Positions 16,916 to 25,714 of a stretch of DNA of 64,000 nucleotides are shown here, piece by piece. A program made the translations under genes and the position numbers. The notes beneath the pieces are model-generated. The model was not told where the DNA came from. It searched no databases and saw only the letters and a list, made by a program, of their open reading frames with translations. Positions within the stretch are counted from its first letter, which is position 1. Every line of letters begins with the position of its first letter. The stretch is from Fodinicola acaciae (GTDB lineage: Bacteria; Actinomycetota; Actinomycetes; Mycobacteriales; HKI-0501), in the NCBI RefSeq assembly GCF_010993745.1, contig NZ_WOTN01000002.1:2108001-2172000 (forward strand), given 5' to 3'.

Positions 16916-17056
16916 AGTGAGCACAAACACGGTCGCCGGCGCGGATATGCCGCACGCGGGGCACCGCGTGCTTTGTCCGGTTCATCGATGGAATCGCGGT
17001 CATGCATCGGACGATTTCTGCTACGGAAAGCACATTGACGCGGATAGGATCGGGCC

Positions 17057-17869
17057 ATGACGGCGGCTGAGACGGTACGGGTCGTCTTTGTCGACGCCGA
17101 TGGCGGCCAGGAGATCGCGCGCAGCGATATGGCGGTGGCCGCGCTTCCGGAAAGTTTCGAACCAGATACGACCGTGCAGCTGGGGGAGGAGACCTGGCTG
17201 GTCCGCCAGGCCGACCCGCCGACGGCGGCGCTGGCGACGGCGTTCGGCGAACTGGTTTTGACCTTGCGGCGCATCGAAATGGTGCCCGCGCGCGACGTTC
17301 TCTACAGCCTGCCGACGATCTGCGATCCGCTGCCGGCCTTTGACGAGACGCTGGTCAACGGCGGTCGAGTGGAGATTCACGAGGACGACTGGCGGCAGGT
17401 CGAGCTGGTGCACGACCAGCTGCTCGACGTGGTCGGCGCGGAGTTACGGGAAATTCGCCGTGTGCAGCTGGAACACGCGCACCGCGGCGAGGACGGCGCA
17501 GTATACGGTTTCGAATCGATTTACGTACGCACAAACCCAAATATTCCTCTCCCGCATGACGTTTCCTATCGCCGGCTGCTGGAGACGCTGCCGGCGATCG
17601 ACAACCGTGGCGTGGTCGGAATTCGCGGCTGCACCGGCGCCGTCGTCGGTTCGTTTGCGATCACCACCGGTTCGCTTGCGTTGTACGGGACAGCGAGTGA
17701 CGATCGCATTACCACTTTGTGCTTGTTGATGCGGCCGGCGGCCAGGCCGGCGCCGGAGGTTGTCGCCGGATTGCGAGCCTTCATGGAAAGTTTTGACCTC
17801 GTGCTGGTCGACTGGTGTCATTCGCAGACGTACGACCCGGCCGCCGTTGGGGACTTCTTCACTTCGTGA
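17057..17869 (+). CDS. Hypothetical protein, unknown function
   Basis: A 270-residue soluble protein that I do not recognise. It starts MTAAETVRVVFVDADGGQEI, has alternating strand-like and acidic stretches, and ends with HSQTYDPAAVGDFFTS. No signal peptide, membrane helix or catalytic signature is evident. A central block (GVVGIRGCTGAVVGSFAITT) and LMRPAARPAPEVVAGLRAFM suggest a mixed alpha/beta fold. It is monocistronic, between the divergent LLM gene and the convergent peptidase-like gene. Codon use matches its neighbours, so it looks like a genuine native gene. Confidence 0.7.
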   Translation: MTAAETVRVVFVDADGGQEIARSDMAVAALPESFEPDTTVQLGEETWLVRQADPPTAALATAFGELVLTLRRIEMVPARDVLYSLPTICDPLPAFDETLVNGGRVEIHEDDWRQVELVHDQLLDVVGAELREIRRVQLEHAHRGEDGAVYGFESIYVRTNPNIPLPHDVSYRRLLETLPAIDNRGVVGIRGCTGAVVGSFAITTGSLALYGTASDDRITTLCLLMRPAARPAPEVVAGLRAFMESFDLVLVDWCHSQTYDPAAVGDFFTS

Positions 17870-17901
17870 CGACTATTTCCGCCACCTCGCGGCGAAAACG
17901 T

Positions 17902-19302
17902 TCACGGGGTGAGACAGGTGGCGCCTGGCGGTGGCAATGTGCCGTCCAGCAGATAGGCGTGGACGTACGCGCGCAGGCACGGGTCGCCGCGCAGATAGCC
18001 GGCGTGTCCGGAGTCCGACGGCACGAACCGCGATCCCGGCAGCTGAGCCGAAACGTGCTGCCCCATCGAGATCGGTGTCGCGTTGTCGCGGGTGCCGGCG
18101 CTCAACAGGATCGGCGGCACGTCCCGGACGCGCAGTGGATGCGGCCGCCACGTCTCGGTGCGCCGCAGGCCCGAGCACATGCCGAAGTTGGATTTCACCT
18201 GTGTCCAGCCGACCCGGGGCGCCTCTCGGCGGATCCGGTTTTCCGCGCTCGTCACGTAGTCGTAGTCGGTGTTCACCGGATAGTCCGCACAGACCATCTG
18301 CTTGTGGACCGAAGTCCCATCGGGCGGCTGGCTGTGGTCCGGCAGGAACGCGGCGGCGTTTCCTTTCACCGCCTGGTCGATGTCCTTGCCAAGCTCGACC
18401 CACAGGCTGGTCGCGCTCGGCGTGCCGGTGACGTAGAGAGCGCTCCTGAGCCGGACGTTGGTGGCCGTGACGGTCTTTCCGGGACCGGCCGGCAGCGGCG
18501 TTTTCTCCGCCTTGGCAACCAGATCGTCCCACGCCTTGACGACATCCTGGCCATGCAGCGCGCACTGTGCGTTCTTGCCGCACCAGTCCGCGAAAAGGTG
18601 AAAGTTTTGCTCGGTCACTCGCGCGTCCGGCGCGACCAGCCGATAGAGGTCGCCATAGCTGTGGTCCAAGACGCTGTCCAGGAACATCCGGTTGATACGG
18701 CCCGGAAACAGCTCCGCGTACGCCTGCGCGTAGACCGTGCCGTATGAGTTTCCGAAGTAGGTCAGCTTGTCCTCGCCGAGCGCGGCGCGTACGGCGTCCA
18801 GGTCGTGCGCGACCTGCCAGGTCGACAGGTGGTTCACCAGCGCTGCGCCGGCCTGGTGGCAGGTGGCGTCGAACGCGGCGTTCTGCCGGCGATACGCCAG
18901 CCAGCCGGCGCGGCTCGGATCCTCGCCGGAACCGACCTCGGTGGCGCGGCCGCAGGCGACGTGGTTGTCCCACCCCATGCCGCGCGGATCCATGCCGACG
19001 ATGTCATACCACTGGCGCAGATCGTCGAATCCCTGCGGAAACGCGTCCATGACCGCGGCGGTGGTGGTCGGACCGCCGGTGGCGACGACCAGAGAGCCGC
19101 GCTTGTGTGCCGGGTCCTTCGCCGGCAACAGGCCGAGCTCGATCTGGGTTGTCGGTCCGTCCGGCCGGTTCCAGTCGACCGGTACGGTCAGGTAGGCGCA
19201 CTTGATGTTGGTGTGGCAGGCAGTCCACTGTGGACCGGTCGTCGGTGCGGTCATTCCGGCGGCGAGTGCGACGGTCGCCATCGCGGACGCGATTATTCGC
19301 AT
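17902..19302 (-). CDS. Secreted tripeptidyl-aminopeptidase-type alpha/beta hydrolase
   Basis: A 466-residue exported serine hydrolase similar to Streptomyces tripeptidyl aminopeptidases (SlpD/Tap type). Signal peptide MRIIASAMATVALAAGMTAP; the mature region begins with WTACHTNIKCAYLTVPVDWN, the usual opening of this family. The nucleophile elbow is YFGNSYGTVYAQAYAEL. The C-terminal TAP-like domain supplies Asp in LLSAGTRDNATPI and His in PSDSGHAGYL. Several Cys pairs fit an extracellular protein. ATG 19302 follows GGAGGAG. It removes N-terminal peptides from secreted substrates by family analogy. It lies downstream of the response regulator gene with 76 bases between. Confidence 0.9.
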   Translation of the reverse strand: MRIIASAMATVALAAGMTAPTTGPQWTACHTNIKCAYLTVPVDWNRPDGPTTQIELGLLPAKDPAHKRGSLVVATGGPTTTAAVMDAFPQGFDDLRQWYDIVGMDPRGMGWDNHVACGRATEVGSGEDPSRAGWLAYRRQNAAFDATCHQAGAALVNHLSTWQVAHDLDAVRAALGEDKLTYFGNSYGTVYAQAYAELFPGRINRMFLDSVLDHSYGDLYRLVAPDARVTEQNFHLFADWCGKNAQCALHGQDVVKAWDDLVAKAEKTPLPAGPGKTVTATNVRLRSALYVTGTPSATSLWVELGKDIDQAVKGNAAAFLPDHSQPPDGTSVHKQMVCADYPVNTDYDYVTSAENRIRREAPRVGWTQVKSNFGMCSGLRRTETWRPHPLRVRDVPPILLSAGTRDNATPISMGQHVSAQLPGSRFVPSDSGHAGYLRGDPCLRAYVHAYLLDGTLPPPGATCLTP

Positions 19303-19378
19303 GCTCTCCTCCTTGTCGGTGTCACCGGAGGAAGATATGTGGGCCGGAGGCGGGACACATCTGCCCGCGGACATATCT

Positions 19379-20035
19379 CTACGGCTGGCTGGCCCAGGTG
19401 ACCAGGCCGTGCCGGTGCGCGTAGATGACCGCCTGCACGCGGGTTTCCACATTGAGCTTGGCGAGAATGCGAGCGACGTGGATCTTCACCGTGCCGTAGG
19501 TGATGGTCAGCTCCTCGGCGATCTCCGCGTTGCCGAGGCCGCGCGCGACCAGCCGCAGCACGTCTTTCTCGCGTGCTGTCAGCGTTTCGGCGGCCGGTGT
19601 CGGCGGTCGTGGTGAGGTGTCCGCGAACCGGTGGACGAGCCGCCTGGTGACCTGCGGATCGATCAGACCCTGCCCGCGCGCCGCCACCCGTACGGCGTTG
19701 ACGAGCAGGTCGGGATCGCTGTCTTTCAACAGAAAACCGACCGCGCCGGCTTGAAGCGCGCCATAGAGGTATTCGTCGGTGTCGAAGGTCGTCAGCGCGA
19801 CGATCGCCGGCACCGGATCGAGCGTGGTCAGCTCGCGGATCGCCGCGATGCCGTCCATCCGCGGCATTCGCAGATCGGTGAGTACGACGCACGGCCGGTG
19901 CCGGCGGGCGATCGCCAGCAGGTCGCGACCGTCTGTCGCCAAGCCGGTCACCGTGATGTCGGCCTCAGCACTCAGAAGTTGCCGCAGACCGTCACGCGTC
20001 GGCTGCTGGTCGTCGGCGATCACGACCTCGATCAC
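19379..20035 (-). CDS. NarL/FixJ-family response regulator
   Basis: A 218-residue response regulator. The receiver domain has acidic residues DD near position 8-9, the phosphoacceptor Asp in VVLTDLRMPRMDG, Thr in ALTTFDT and Lys in FLLKDSDP. The LuxR-type HTH is LTAREKDVLRLVARGLGNAE followed by TYGTVKIHVARILAKL. The GTG start (20035) overlaps the histidine kinase stop (GTGA), so the two proteins form one two-component pair. Targets are unknown; the adjacent secreted peptidase gene downstream on the same strand is a candidate. Confidence 0.95.
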   Translation of the reverse strand: MIEVVIADDQQPTRDGLRQLLSAEADITVTGLATDGRDLLAIARRHRPCVVLTDLRMPRMDGIAAIRELTTLDPVPAIVALTTFDTDEYLYGALQAGAVGFLLKDSDPDLLVNAVRVAARGQGLIDPQVTRRLVHRFADTSPRPPTPAAETLTAREKDVLRLVARGLGNAEIAEELTITYGTVKIHVARILAKLNVETRVQAVIYAHRHGLVTWASQP

Positions 20036-21144
20036 GGCGTCACCGGAATCGTCGCGCGCACCCGCCAACCGGTCGGTTTCTTCGGACCCGCACGGAAAGT
20101 GCCGCCATATGCGCGTACGCGCGCAGCCATGCCGCTGAGGCCGTTGCCCGGCTCGCCGTCGCCAGCCTCACCATCGTCGTCGACGGTGATCGTCAACGTG
20201 GCCGGATCCTGGTCGATGCGTACGGACGCGTGCTTCGCGCCGGAGTGGCGGACCGTGTTTGTCAGCGATTCCTGCACGATGCGATACGCCGTGAGCTCGA
20301 TGTCCGGTGGCAGCTCGTCGGTCACGATGCTGACCGCTATGTCGAGCGTGCCCGTCAGCCGCGCTGCCATCGCCGGAATGTCGCCGATTGTCGGGTCCTC
20401 GCGGAGATGGTCGAGCAATTGGCGGACTTCTTTCAGTGCGTGCTGCGAAATGTCGGCGATGGTGCCAAGAGCGCGTCTGCCGTCCGCACTGCCGCCGCGT
20501 TGGGCGCCGATGGCCTGGACGCGGATGGCGCTGAGATGATGGCCGAGAGTGTCGTGCATGTCGCGTGCGAGCTGTTCGCGTTCTTCGGCTTTTCGCTGGC
20601 GTTCCTGCGCGCGGTGCAGCCGTAGCACCTGCTCGGCACGGTCGCGGTGCAGCCGGAACGCATAGCCGATCGCGACCGGAAACAGGCCGACGCCGACCAT
20701 CATCGCGATGTCCGCGGCGCGCACCGGATTTCCGTTGGGATGCAGGAGAAAGCTCGCGGTCGTCCAGGCGGCGGCGCCGGCCGCCAACAGGATCCGCCCG
20801 TTTTCCAGGTAATACGCGGCGGAGGCGATCGTCAGGCCGACGACCAGCACGAGCACGCCGCCCTGGAAGACCGGCCAGCGCAGCCAGTCGGCGACCGTCA
20901 CCATCGCCGCGCATCCGACGGCCGCGACCAACGGCAGTCTTCGCCGTACGGCCAGCGGCGCGCAGACGGCCAGTACATACGCGTACGACAGCGGACCGGC
21001 CGGCACGCGGTCGTCGAGTGCGATGAGGAGCGCCACCGCGGCCGCCGCGGCGGCCGCGATCAGCAGGTCCTGCGCCGGCGCCGGCAGCCGCCGCCATGCC
21101 GCGGGGAAGGTGCGGCGCGGCGGGAGAGCGGTCAGATCGGCCAC
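20032..21144 (-). CDS. NarL-type sensor histidine kinase
   Basis: A sensor kinase of about 370 residues with four to six N-terminal membrane segments (LIAAAAAAAVALLIAL, GVLVLVVGLTIASAAYYL, ADIAMMVGVGLFPVAIGYAF) and no large extracellular domain. The HisKA_3 phosphoacceptor motif is EEREQLARDMHDTLGHHLSA, and the ATPase domain has ELTAYRIVQESLTNTVRHSG and GNGLSGMAARV. GTG 21144 (VADLTALPPRR) was chosen because the upstream extension to 21270 would cover the palindrome and the promoter region of the divergent amidase. It overlaps its response regulator by 4 bases. Confidence 0.92.
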   Translation of the reverse strand: MADLTALPPRRTFPAAWRRLPAPAQDLLIAAAAAAAVALLIALDDRVPAGPLSYAYVLAVCAPLAVRRRLPLVAAVGCAAMVTVADWLRWPVFQGGVLVLVVGLTIASAAYYLENGRILLAAGAAAWTTASFLLHPNGNPVRAADIAMMVGVGLFPVAIGYAFRLHRDRAEQVLRLHRAQERQRKAEEREQLARDMHDTLGHHLSAIRVQAIGAQRGGSADGRRALGTIADISQHALKEVRQLLDHLREDPTIGDIPAMAARLTGTLDIAVSIVTDELPPDIELTAYRIVQESLTNTVRHSGAKHASVRIDQDPATLTITVDDDGEAGDGEPGNGLSGMAARVRAYGGTFRAGPKKPTGWRVRATIPVTP

Positions 21145-21235
21145 GGATCGAGGATGCCAGCCGCCGGTTCGCCGCGCGTCAGTCTCCGGTCGGCCGCCAC
21201 GTCGTCCGGCGTGCGTACGGAACTCGGCCGGCGTA

Positions 21236-21255
21236 TCGTTCGTTCGAACGAACGA
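21236..21255. promoter_or_regulatory. Perfect 20-bp palindrome, probable TetR operator
   Basis: TCGTTCGTTCGAACGAACGA is identical to its own reverse complement over all 20 bases. It lies 17 bases upstream of the amidase ATG and just before its GGAGGTG ribosome site, so bound protein would block the start of that transcript. The operon's own TetR gene is the obvious candidate. The divergent histidine kinase starts 92 bases away. Confidence 0.8.
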
Positions 21256-21272
21256 CTGCGGAGGTGACACCT

Positions 21273-22652
21273 ATGCAACCGGTCGTGACAACGGGGATGC
21301 CGACGCTCGTGGAGCTGGTCCGGCAGCTGGCCGATGGACGTACGACGTCGAAAGCGCTGGTCACGGCCGCGCTGACGAAGATCGACGCGACGCAGTCCAC
21401 GCTGAACGCCTTCCGGGTCGTACGCCATGCGGCCGCGCTGCGAGAGGCCGAGGCCGCGGACCGGCGGCTGGCCGGCGGCGAGCGGTTGCCGCTGCTCGGC
21501 GTGCCGATCGCGATCAAGGACGACGTCGACATGGCCGGAGAGCCGACCGCTTTTGGCTGTGCCGGTGAGTTTCCGCCGGCCGAGGCGGACTGCGAGGCCG
21601 TACGGCGACTGCGCGAGGCCGGTGCGGTGATCGTCGGCAAGACCAACTCGTCTGAGCTGGGACAGTGGCCGTTCACCGAGGGCCCGGCCTTCGGCGCCAC
21701 CCGCAATCCGTGGCATCTGGACCACAGCGCCGGCGGCTCCAGCGGCGGCTCGGCGGCGGCTGTCGCAGCTGGTCTGGTGCCGGTGGCGGTGGGGTCCGAC
21801 GGCGCCGGGTCGATCCGCATCCCGGCCGCCTGGAACCACCTGGTCGGGGTGAAACCGCAGACCGGACGGGTGCCGACCTGGCCGCAGAAGGAGCCGTTCA
21901 ACGGCCTCACCGTGATCGGTCCGATCGCGCGTACGGTCGAGGACGCGGCGGTGCTGTTCGACGTGCTGGCCGGCACCGGCGACACCTACGCGGCGGCCGC
22001 GGCGACGACGCCGGACCGGCTGCGGATCGGCCTGTCCTTCCGCATCCCGTACAGCATCGCGCCGGCTCGCCTGCATCCGCAGATCCGGGCCGCGGTGAGT
22101 GGCCTCGCCGGTGCGCTGACCGCGCTCGGCCACCGCGTCGTGACGGCAGACCCGCGCTATGGCGTGATGGGATTGGCGTTTCTGCCTCGGTCGCTGACCG
22201 GTGTCTACGAGTGGAGCCAGCGCGTGCCGGAGCGGCGGCTGCTCGACAAGCGCACCAGGGAGAACGGCCGGACCGGGTGGCTGCTCAGCGGACCGGCGTT
22301 GAAGATGGCGCGTGCCGCCGACGCGCCGCTTCGCAAGCAGCTCGGCTCGGTTTTCCGGGACGTCGACGTGGTGCTGACGCCGACGACCGCGCTGCCGCCG
22401 ACCCGGATCGGCCTGTTCGACGGCCTGAACAACTTCCACACCGACCGGCTGATGGTCGGCGCCTGCCCGTACACCTGGCCGTGGAACGTGCTCGGCTGGC
22501 CGGGTGTCAACGTGCCCGCGGGTCGTACGGACGGCGGCCTGCCAATCGGCGCGCAGCTGCTCGGCCCGGCCGACAGTGAGCCGCTGTTGCTGTCGGTCGC
22601 CGCCGAACTGCAGCGCGCACGCCGCTGGGATGCGGAGAAACCGCCAGAGTGA
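21273..22652 (+). CDS. Amidase-signature family hydrolase
   Basis: A 459-residue amide hydrolase with a Ser-cisSer-Lys triad: Lys in LLGVPIAIKDDVDMAG, the cis-Ser in the Gly/Ser-rich DHSAGGSSGGSAAAVAAG, and the nucleophile in GSDGAGSIRIPAAWN. Members hydrolyse aliphatic or aromatic amides, or act as aryl-acylamidases; the exact substrate cannot be read. ATG 21273 follows GGAGGTG. Directly upstream is a 20-bp perfect palindrome, and the TetR gene overlaps its 3' end by 4 bases. This suggests a substrate-inducible catabolic or detoxifying unit. Confidence 0.93.
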   Translation: MQPVVTTGMPTLVELVRQLADGRTTSKALVTAALTKIDATQSTLNAFRVVRHAAALREAEAADRRLAGGERLPLLGVPIAIKDDVDMAGEPTAFGCAGEFPPAEADCEAVRRLREAGAVIVGKTNSSELGQWPFTEGPAFGATRNPWHLDHSAGGSSGGSAAAVAAGLVPVAVGSDGAGSIRIPAAWNHLVGVKPQTGRVPTWPQKEPFNGLTVIGPIARTVEDAAVLFDVLAGTGDTYAAAAATTPDRLRIGLSFRIPYSIAPARLHPQIRAAVSGLAGALTALGHRVVTADPRYGVMGLAFLPRSLTGVYEWSQRVPERRLLDKRTRENGRTGWLLSGPALKMARAADAPLRKQLGSVFRDVDVVLTPTTALPPTRIGLFDGLNNFHTDRLMVGACPYTWPWNVLGWPGVNVPAGRTDGGLPIGAQLLGPADSEPLLLSVAAELQRARRWDAEKPPE

Positions 22653-23203
22653 CCGCACGAGAAGCCATCCTCCGCGCGACGCTGCGGATCATCGGCGAGC
22701 ACGGCGTGCCGGCGCTGACCAACCGCCGGATCGCCGCCGAGGCCGGTGTCTCGCTCGGCTCGCTGACCTACCATTTTCCCAGCCAGACCGACGTTTTACG
22801 GGAGAGCATGCTGCTGTTCGCGCACGAGGAGACGGCGCGGCTGGCGGCGATCGCGGACCGCGCCGCCGGTGGCGCGCCGAGCCTGGCGGAGGCGGCGGCG
22901 ACGGTCGAGCAGGTGCTGGAGTCGATGACCTTCGGACGCGAGGACATCGCGCCGCTGGAGCTTTTCCTGCAGGCCGGCCGAGATCACGACCTGCGCGGCG
23001 CCGCGGCGCGGTGTTTCGAGGCGTACGAACGGCTTGCCGTCACCGTGCTGACCGCCTTGGACATGCCGGATCCGGAAAGGCTGGCCGGTCCGGTCGTCGC
23101 GCTGATCGCCGGCCTGCAGCTGCGCCGGCTGGCAACAGGCGAGGTCGGGCGTACGTCTCCGGCGGTCGCCCTGACGATGCTGGCGGCCGGCGCCGGTCTA
23201 TGA
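22649..23203 (+). CDS. TetR-family transcriptional regulator
   Basis: A 184-residue regulator with an N-terminal TetR HTH (AILRATLRIIGEHGVPALTN, RRIAAEAGVSLGSLTYHFPS) and an all-helical ligand/dimer domain (LAGPVVALIAGLQLRRLATG near the end). The start overlaps the amidase stop (GTGA), so both are on one transcript. The perfect palindrome in front of the amidase is its most likely operator, making this a self-controlled amidase operon. Confidence 0.92.
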   Translation: MTAREAILRATLRIIGEHGVPALTNRRIAAEAGVSLGSLTYHFPSQTDVLRESMLLFAHEETARLAAIADRAAGGAPSLAEAAATVEQVLESMTFGREDIAPLELFLQAGRDHDLRGAAARCFEAYERLAVTVLTALDMPDPERLAGPVVALIAGLQLRRLATGEVGRTSPAVALTMLAAGAGL

Positions 23204-23297
23204 CGCAAGTCACTTTTTAGCGCTGCAACCGAGCACCGCTCTCAGCCGTGATTGCCGCAGCGAGCCAATGGGGCCTCGCCTTTTCACGGGAGCGAAC

Positions 23298-23831
23298 ATG
23301 AACAAGACCATGCGCCGGCTGGCCACGACGATGATCGCCGCTGCCGCGGTCGGCACCGTTTTCGCATCTGCGCCGGCCGCTGCCGCCGAGCACTTCGACT
23401 GGCGAAACGCCGACATCGTGTTGCCGCAGCTGGGCAACTGCGCGGCCGGCACGTACACCTTCCACAACGGCGTCGCGGACGAAAACCGTGACCTGGGTGT
23501 CGTCGAGGACCTGGACGAGAAGACCGGCGATTTTCTCGGCGGTAACTACCAGAACGACCTCGTGCTGTTCCAGTGCGGCTATTACGGCAACGGCAGTGTC
23601 AGCGCGCATGCCGTCGTCTCGGTCGGCCAGCTCGGCTCCGGCAACGGCCGGCTGGCCGGCGCCGGCGTGCTGGTCGTCAACGGCGTCGGCCACGGCAGCA
23701 CGGCGGTGCGGTCGTACGACGCCATCCAGAAGGCCGGCCAGGACGATGTCGCCGTGACGCTGTCCGACGGCACGGCCGAGGGACGCTCGGCGGTGTACCA
23801 CTGGAACGGCCGCGCCTTCGTGAGTCGCTGA
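23298..23831 (+). CDS. Small secreted protein, unknown function
   Basis: A 177-residue protein with an export signal (MNKTMRRLATTMIAAAAVGT, cleavage near APAAAA). The mature part has two Cys, probably bridged, and Gly-rich strands (GRLAGAGVLVVNGVGHGSTA) ending in SAVYHWNGRAFVSR, a pattern seen in secreted beta-rich repeats that follow 'W-x-G-x-x-F'. No catalytic residues are evident. It is monocistronic, after the TetR gene. A small G/C hairpin (GCGCC-GCT-GGCGC, about 23839) follows the stop and may terminate it. Confidence 0.75.
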   Translation: MNKTMRRLATTMIAAAAVGTVFASAPAAAAEHFDWRNADIVLPQLGNCAAGTYTFHNGVADENRDLGVVEDLDEKTGDFLGGNYQNDLVLFQCGYYGNGSVSAHAVVSVGQLGSGNGRLAGAGVLVVNGVGHGSTAVRSYDAIQKAGQDDVAVTLSDGTAEGRSAVYHWNGRAFVSR

Positions 23832-23873
23832 TCTCCGGCGCCGCTGGCGCGGCGCGCTGACATCGCGGCTCCG

Positions 23874-23893
23874 ACATGTCAATATTGGCATGT
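23874..23893. promoter_or_regulatory. Imperfect palindrome, probable operator of second PadR
   Basis: ACATGTCAATATTGGCATGT matches its reverse complement at 18 of 20 positions (ACATG..CAATATTG..CATGT). PadR proteins typically bind ATGT-n-ACAT-type palindromes. It ends 27 bases before the PadR ATG, in the promoter position, so autoregulation is likely. Confidence 0.75.
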
Positions 23894-23920
23894 TAGGTTC
23901 GGTGGCCCTAGGAGGTGCGT

Positions 23921-24460
23921 ATGTCGTTGCGGCACGCGCTGCTCGGCCTGCTGCACGGCGCGCCGGCCAGCGGTTACGACCTGACCAAGCAGTTCGGGGA
24001 GCGGCTGGAGCGCTTCGCCTGGCACGCCCGGCACAGCCAGATCTATCCCGAGCTCGGCAAGATGCTCGCCGACGACCTGATCGAGGTCGTCGAGGAGGGA
24101 CCGCGCGGCCGGCGGACGTACGCGATCACCGACGCCGGCCGGGCGGAGCTGCGCGAGTGGATGATGCGTCCGCCGGCCAACCCGCAGGTGCGCCGCGAGA
24201 GCCTGCTGCGGATGTTCTTGCTGTCCACATTGGACAGCGAGGACGCGCGGCAGCTGTTGGCGCGGCACGCCGAGGCCGTACGCGCGGAGTCCGAGCGGCT
24301 GCGCGAGGTCATCGCCACGCGCTTCGACGGCGCCGACGATCCGGATGATCCGCGGTGGGCCGACCGGCTGATCGTCGAGGCCGGCCTGCGCCACGCCGAA
24401 GCGTCGTACGCCTGGACCAAGTGGGCAATGAGGCTGTTGGAAACCTGTGGCACGCGATAG
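23921..24460 (+). CDS. PadR-family transcriptional regulator (VirR-like C-terminus)
   Basis: A 179-residue PadR protein. The winged helix runs SLRHALLGLLHGAPASGYDL, then RHSQIYPELGKMLADDLIEV and the wing GPRGRRTYAITDAGRAELR. A long helical C-terminal PadR_C domain with QVRRESLLRMFLLSTLDSED completes it. ATG 23921 has AGGAGG five bases upstream. No co-transcribed target is visible: the next gene is convergent, so its other targets must lie elsewhere. Confidence 0.92.
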   Translation: MSLRHALLGLLHGAPASGYDLTKQFGERLERFAWHARHSQIYPELGKMLADDLIEVVEEGPRGRRTYAITDAGRAELREWMMRPPANPQVRRESLLRMFLLSTLDSEDARQLLARHAEAVRAESERLREVIATRFDGADDPDDPRWADRLIVEAGLRHAEASYAWTKWAMRLLETCGTR

Positions 24461-24521
24461 CGCACTACCGGGACGCCACGACACCTTCCGAGCCGGTCCG
24501 CAGCCGAGCTCGACAGCCTGC

Positions 24522-25337
24522 CTACTTGAGCAGATAGCCGGCGTCGACCGGAAGCGTCACGCCGGTGACGTATCGCGCCTCGTCGGAGACCAGCCAGAGG
24601 ATCGCGTTGCTGATGTCGACCGGCTCGGTCAGCTGCACCGGCAGCGCGTTGGGCTGCGCGTTGATGGCGTCGGGATGCTGCGACAGGATCTCGGCCATCG
24701 TGTCGTTGACGATCATCGGCGTGTTGACGCCGGTCGGATGCACGCTGTTGACCCGGATGCTGTGCGGCGCCAGGAACTTGGCATAGCTGCGCATCAGTCC
24801 GACGATGCCGTGCTTGGCCGCCGTGTAGCCGTCGCCTCCGGCGTTGCCGCCGCCGAGGCCGCTGAGTCCGGCGACCGAGCTGGTCAGCACGATCGAGCCG
24901 CCGCGGCCCTGCTCGACCAGCGTTGGATAGCTGACCTGGATGGTGTTCCAGACGCCGGTCAGGTTGACGTCGATGACGTCCCGCCAGGCGTCGGGGCCGC
25001 CGTCCTGGAGGCCGACCGGCGCGATGCCGGCGTTGGCGACCACGATGTCGACGCCGCCGAGCTTTCGTACGCCGTCGTCGAAGGCGGCCCGCAGGCCGTC
25101 GCGGTCGCGTACGTCCGCCTTCGCCGTGACGATCCGCCGGCCGAGGCCCTCCACCTCCTTCGCGGTCTGCGCCAGCTCGTCGGCGGTGGCCAGCGGATAC
25201 GGCACGGTCGCGATCTGTTCGCAGATGTCGACCGCGATGATGTCGGCGCCTTCCTCGGCGAACCGGATGGCGTGGGCACGGCCCTGGCCGCGACCGGCGC
25301 CGGTGATGAATGCGATCTTTCCCTCAAGCCTGCTCAT
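24522..25337 (-). CDS. Mycofactocin-type SDR family oxidoreductase
   Basis: A 271-residue NAD(P)-dependent short-chain dehydrogenase. The Rossmann motif is [23 protein letters not shown] is at [12 protein letters not shown], and the catalytic residues are Ser in IVLTSSVAG and YxxxK in GYTAAKHG. The segment [20 protein letters not shown], extra-long between strand 2 and helix, is characteristic of the mycofactocin-coupled SDR subfamily, whose NAD is not exchanged and whose electrons pass to mycofactocin. No mycofactocin biosynthesis gene is in the window. The start overlaps the YjbR-like stop (ATGA). Confidence 0.9.
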   Translation of the reverse strand: MSRLEGKIAFITGAGRGQGRAHAIRFAEEGADIIAVDICEQIATVPYPLATADELAQTAKEVEGLGRRIVTAKADVRDRDGLRAAFDDGVRKLGGVDIVVANAGIAPVGLQDGGPDAWRDVIDVNLTGVWNTIQVSYPTLVEQGRGGSIVLTSSVAGLSGLGGGNAGGDGYTAAKHGIVGLMRSYAKFLAPHSIRVNSVHPTGVNTPMIVNDTMAEILSQHPDAINAQPNALPVQLTEPVDISNAILWLVSDEARYVTGVTLPVDAGYLLK

Positions 25338-25681
25338 GACTGCAGACTATCCACGCTGGCGGCGACTTTCTTCGGTACGCACATCCGCCAGGCGTCGGTG
25401 ACCAGCTCGGCCATCTCGTCCTGATCCAGCGCGGCCAGCCAGGACTCGACCCACCGCAACCTCAGCTCCGACGGCTTGGGCAGGAAGAACTTCGCCGGCT
25501 CGGCGGCCACCAACGCGGCACGCTCCTCTTTGGGGAAGCCGAAACCCATCGTCGTCTCGTCACGCGAGAACGCCACGTAGACGATCTGGCCGACCCGGAA
25601 CTTGATCCGGTCGTGGATCACGTGCTCGGTGGTGCGGGGCAGCGCCAGCGCGACCCGGCGTACGTCCTCGACGGTCACCAT
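25334..25681 (-). CDS. MmcQ/YjbR-family protein
   Basis: A 115-residue CyaY-like-fold protein of the MmcQ/YjbR family ([54 protein letters not shown]). Members are annotated as DNA-binding-like, but their role is poorly known. It is translationally coupled to the downstream SDR by ATGA. Start at ATG 25681 after GGAAGG; the adjacent GTG at 25678 is an equal alternative. Confidence 0.85.
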   Translation of the reverse strand: MVTVEDVRRVALALPRTTEHVIHDRIKFRVGQIVYVAFSRDETTMGFGFPKEERAALVAAEPAKFFLPKPSELRLRWVESWLAALDQDEMAELVTDAWRMCVPKKVAASVDSLQS

Positions 25682-25714
25682 CCTTCCACCGTACGGCGAG
25701 GGTCTGACAGTTTC

